Of a stretch of 16,830 bases of DNA, positions 14,893 through 16,830 are shown in pieces. The number at the start of each line of letters is the position of its first letter. Position 1 is the first letter of the stretch. Origin of the DNA: Methylocapsa sp. (GTDB taxonomy: Bacteria > Pseudomonadota > Alphaproteobacteria > Rhizobiales > Beijerinckiaceae); contig PLUZ01000207.1 of NCBI GenBank assembly GCA_003162995.1, positions 1 through 16,830 of the forward strand, written 5' to 3'. A program made the position numbers and the translations under genes. The notes beneath the pieces were generated by a model. The model was given only the letters and a program-made list of their open reading frames with translations, was not told where the DNA came from and did not search any database.

Positions 14893-16115
14893 CGCTTGAC
14901 GACATATTTACGAATGAGCACGGTCGCGTATTCGATCCCGGCGTCCATAGCCCGGCGTGGGAGCGCACCTTGCTCAACCGCCGCGGCGGTTTTCAAAGGC
15001 AGGTCGAGGATTTGCTCCGTTCCACGAAATATCTTGAGACGCGCAACCTCTCTGCCCGCCTCGACCGGAGCAATCAGCGGGCCCGTGTAGACAATGCGCC
15101 CGGTGAGTTTTTCGGTTGCGGTCCGGGGAACAAGAATTTTTACTTCCTCGTCGGCGATCAGAGGCACATTCGAGGAGCTACCGCCATAGACCTTGGCACT
15201 GCCGATTGTCTCACCCGCTTGGAAAATGGTTTTCGAGTCAAAGGAACGAAATCCCCAAAGGAATATCTTGCGCGCTTCCTCGGCGCGCTCCTTGGCAGTT
15301 GGCGAACCGTAGAGTGCTAGGATGAGACGCTGTCCATTCTGAACGGCGGAGCCGACAAGGCCATAGCCGCTTTCGTCGATGTTACCTGTTTTCAACCCAT
15401 CCGCGCCGAAGTCCATCGTCAACAGAGGATTGCGATTCGACTGCTTGATCTTGTTCCAGGTAAACTCTTTCTCGCCGAAATATTTATAAAGGTCCGGGTA
15501 GGTCAGGATGACATGATTGGCAAGAGTCACCATCTCCCTGGGGGTTACTTTTTGATCGGGATCGCCCCTGCCCCATGCATTGGTAAAGGTCGAACGCTCC
15601 AATCCAAGCTCACGCGCGCGTTTCGTCATGAGCGTGGCAAAGGCTCCTTCCGATCCAGCGATTCCTTCGGCGAGGGCGATCGCCGCGTCATTCCCTGAGA
15701 CAATCACAAGTCCGCGAATCAAATCCTCGATCCTGACTTGGCTGTTCGGGGCGGCGAACATGCTGGAACCCCGGGCCGGCGCCCCGCCATAGCGCCAGGC
15801 CGTCTCGCTGACCAAAAATTCATTGTCGAGATTCAGATGGCCCAAGGTGATTTCGTGGAAGACGATTTCGGCGGTCATGATCTTTGCCGTGGATGCGGGA
15901 ATGACGAGAGCGTCGGCATCCTTTTCAAACAGCACGCTACGTGAGGCTGAATCGATCAAAATCGCATGTGGAGCGCTGGTCTGAAACGTCTGGGCGAAGG
16001 ACGTGGTAACGCCCCCTGCAAGCCCCAAAAGGAGGAGAGCCGGCAAGATAACCAATGGTGCAGGACATGACAAGCGGCGATGGAAAAGGCGCACGATCAA
16101 GCTGGTGGTTTTCAT
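14889..16115 (-). CDS. D-alanyl-D-alanine carboxypeptidase (DacC/DacF-like PBP)
   Basis: The product is 408 aa, a low-molecular-mass penicillin-binding protein that trims the terminal D-Ala from peptidoglycan pentapeptides in the periplasm. The N-terminal basic stretch and hydrophobic segment (20-41, ending SFAQT) form a signal peptide. Active-site motifs are complete: SxxK as STAK at 75-78 with Ser75 the nucleophile, SGN at 140-142, and KTG at 242-244. A C-terminal beta-rich domain follows (about 275-380), and the end IEYATVLIRKYVVKR may form the amphipathic membrane anchor of the PBP5 type. The ATG at 16115 has GGAG 5 nt upstream. It lies between rlpA and tmk as in other Rhizobiales. Confidence 0.95.
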   Translation of the reverse strand: MKTTSLIVRLFHRRLSCPAPLVILPALLLLGLAGGVTTSFAQTFQTSAPHAILIDSASRSVLFEKDADALVIPASTAKIMTAEIVFHEITLGHLNLDNEFLVSETAWRYGGAPARGSSMFAAPNSQVRIEDLIRGLVIVSGNDAAIALAEGIAGSEGAFATLMTKRARELGLERSTFTNAWGRGDPDQKVTPREMVTLANHVILTYPDLYKYFGEKEFTWNKIKQSNRNPLLTMDFGADGLKTGNIDESGYGLVGSAVQNGQRLILALYGSPTAKERAEEARKIFLWGFRSFDSKTIFQAGETIGSAKVYGGSSSNVPLIADEEVKILVPRTATEKLTGRIVYTGPLIAPVEAGREVARLKIFRGTEQILDLPLKTAAAVEQGALPRRAMDAGIEYATVLIRKYVVKR

Positions 16116-16251
16116 TGCGCTCCGCCAATAAGCAAGGCTTTCGCCTCCCGGCTCAGCGAGGCCGGAAAGGGAATCTACGACGATCTGCGTTTAACAGGGC
16201 ATGGTTTGGCGTGGCTGGTTTCCCGGTCATGCTGTTTAGCGCGGTTGCACA

Positions 16252-16280
16252 TTCTTACGCCGCGACGCGTAAGCGTTCAA
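16252..16280 (-). promoter_or_regulatory. Candidate promoter for the dac-tmk-holB operon
   Basis: On the minus strand TTGAAC (16275-16280) and TAAGAA (16252-16257) have 17-bp spacing, about 137 nt upstream of the carboxypeptidase start. The hexamers are only partial matches. The 450-bp gap after rlpA makes an independent promoter here likely. The remainder of 16116-16323 shows no supported gene. Confidence 0.25.
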
Positions 16281-16323
16281 TGGCCTGGAGCGATTCCTTA
16301 TCGATCAGATTTTAAAGAGTTTG

Positions 16324-16367
16324 AGCAGGTTCTGATCGAAAATGGCGATCAACATTTTCGGAACATG
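16324..16367. repeat. REP-like hairpin next to repeat copy 2
   Basis: CGAAAAT (16337-16343) and ATTTTCG (16354-16360) pair around a 10-nt loop. Flanking sequence (GAGCAGGTTCTGATCGAAAA on the left, CGGAACATG on the right) resembles the AGAGCATGATTCCGAAAA end of the adjacent ~105-bp repeat. This looks like a decayed fragment or relative of the same repeat family. Confidence 0.45.
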
Positions 16368-16368
16368 A

Positions 16369-16475
16369 CCTAGACCATGATCGCTTCAAGTTGAACCGCT
16401 CACGATCTCTATCTCATTGTTTTATTACATGATTTTATCTAAAAAATCTGCAACTTTTCGGAATCATGCTCTAAC
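16369..16475 (-). repeat. ~105-bp dispersed repeat with inverted ends (copy 2)
   Basis: Read on the minus strand, this block aligns end to end with copy 1 at 76-180. The minus-strand 5' end is GTTAGAGCATGATT and its 3' end GATCATGGTCTAGG, the latter identical to copy 1. The copies are therefore in inverted orientation about 16 kb apart. It lies between the rlpA stop and the carboxypeptidase gene and encodes nothing. Confidence 0.75.
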
Positions 16476-16562
16476 GCCGCCTTCCGTCCCGCGCAATATG
16501 TCTCAATGCTTAGCCAATTGTCGTGCCGATTGCTCCGTGATCGGAAAAGACTCGCTCAAATT

Positions 16563-16830
16563 TTAGCGTAATGCGATTGGTACGCCGGCGCCCGGGATCG
16601 TCCCGAGGTCGAATGGCCGGGCTGGCGGCAGAGGAATCTGGCGGCCCCCGGCATGGCTGGCTGGGGCCGATTCGGACTCGTTTGCGGCATCGCGCATGGC
16701 TACAGCCATGGGTTGCATGTCGGCGCGGGCGGCGGGAGATGGGGCATTATTGGCAAGCAGGCTACGATTGCGGCCGGCCATGCCGTCGAGCGACGCCGGT
16801 CCATCCAAACGCAAAGTTGCGAGCAGTTTT
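16563..16830 (-). CDS. rlpA: Probable RlpA-family lipoprotein, C-terminal end only
   Basis: Only the last ~88 codons lie in the window, since the frame stays open to the right edge. The visible part (KLLATLRLDGPASLDG, then a Pro/Ala/Ser-rich low-complexity tail ending at a TAA at 16563-16565) has no enzymatic motif. The assignment rests mainly on position: in Rhizobiales the septal-ring lytic transglycosylase RlpA gene directly precedes the D-Ala-D-Ala carboxypeptidase, and rhizobial RlpA proteins have Pro/Ala-rich tails. The DPBB catalytic domain would lie beyond the window. Confidence 0.55.
   Translation of the reverse strand, partial: KLLATLRLDGPASLDGMAGRNRSLLANNAPSPAARADMQPMAVAMRDAANESESAPASHAGGRQIPLPPARPFDLGTIPGAGVPIALR

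Overview
The window looks like chromosomal DNA of a Rhizobiales alphaproteobacterium, most likely a Beijerinckiaceae-type relative. The placement rests on two gene orders I recognise from that order (D-amino-acid transaminase - hfq - hflX - mazG, and rlpA - dac - tmk - holB - metG - tatD - MBL hydrolase), on a double cold-shock-domain protein of rhizobial type, and on moderately high GC with GTG/TTG starts. No rRNA, tRNA, CRISPR array, integrase or complete mobile element was seen.

Layout. 1-1105 is genomic scar tissue: a hairpin, one copy of a ~105-bp repeat with inverted ends, a frameshifted IS5-family transposase remnant, and a membrane acyltransferase (acyltransferase-3) fragment fused in frame to the transposase remnant. 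1090-4358 (minus) is a three-gene periplasmic operon: a dihaem cytochrome c peroxidase/MauG-like protein, a Tat-exported calcineurin-like metallophosphoesterase, and a secreted monohaem cytochrome c. A canonical ParB-binding parS core, inside a perfect 30-bp palindrome, sits between the first two genes. The operon promoter region carries a perfect 14-bp tandem repeat beside a candidate -35 box. 4359-4736 also holds a strong minus-strand intrinsic terminator with no obvious gene feeding it.

4737-7741 (plus) holds a D-amino-acid transaminase, then hfq behind a long hairpin-rich leader, then hflX. mazG (minus) converges on hflX, and a double cold-shock-domain gene (minus) lies upstream of mazG. 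A 464-bp non-coding stretch with an AT-rich tail separates these from a housekeeping operon. 9870-16830 (minus) reads, in transcription order, rlpA (3' end only), D-Ala-D-Ala carboxypeptidase, tmk, holB, metG, tatD and a PhnP-like MBL hydrolase. Most of its junctions overlap by 4-11 bp, so coupled translation is likely. A second copy of the ~105-bp repeat, inverted relative to the first, lies between rlpA and the carboxypeptidase gene.

The housekeeping parts are ordinary. The points worth a second look are the parS site inside a redox operon, the operon itself (its physiological role is not recognisable), the tandem operator-like repeat, the dispersed repeat pair, and the orphan terminator.
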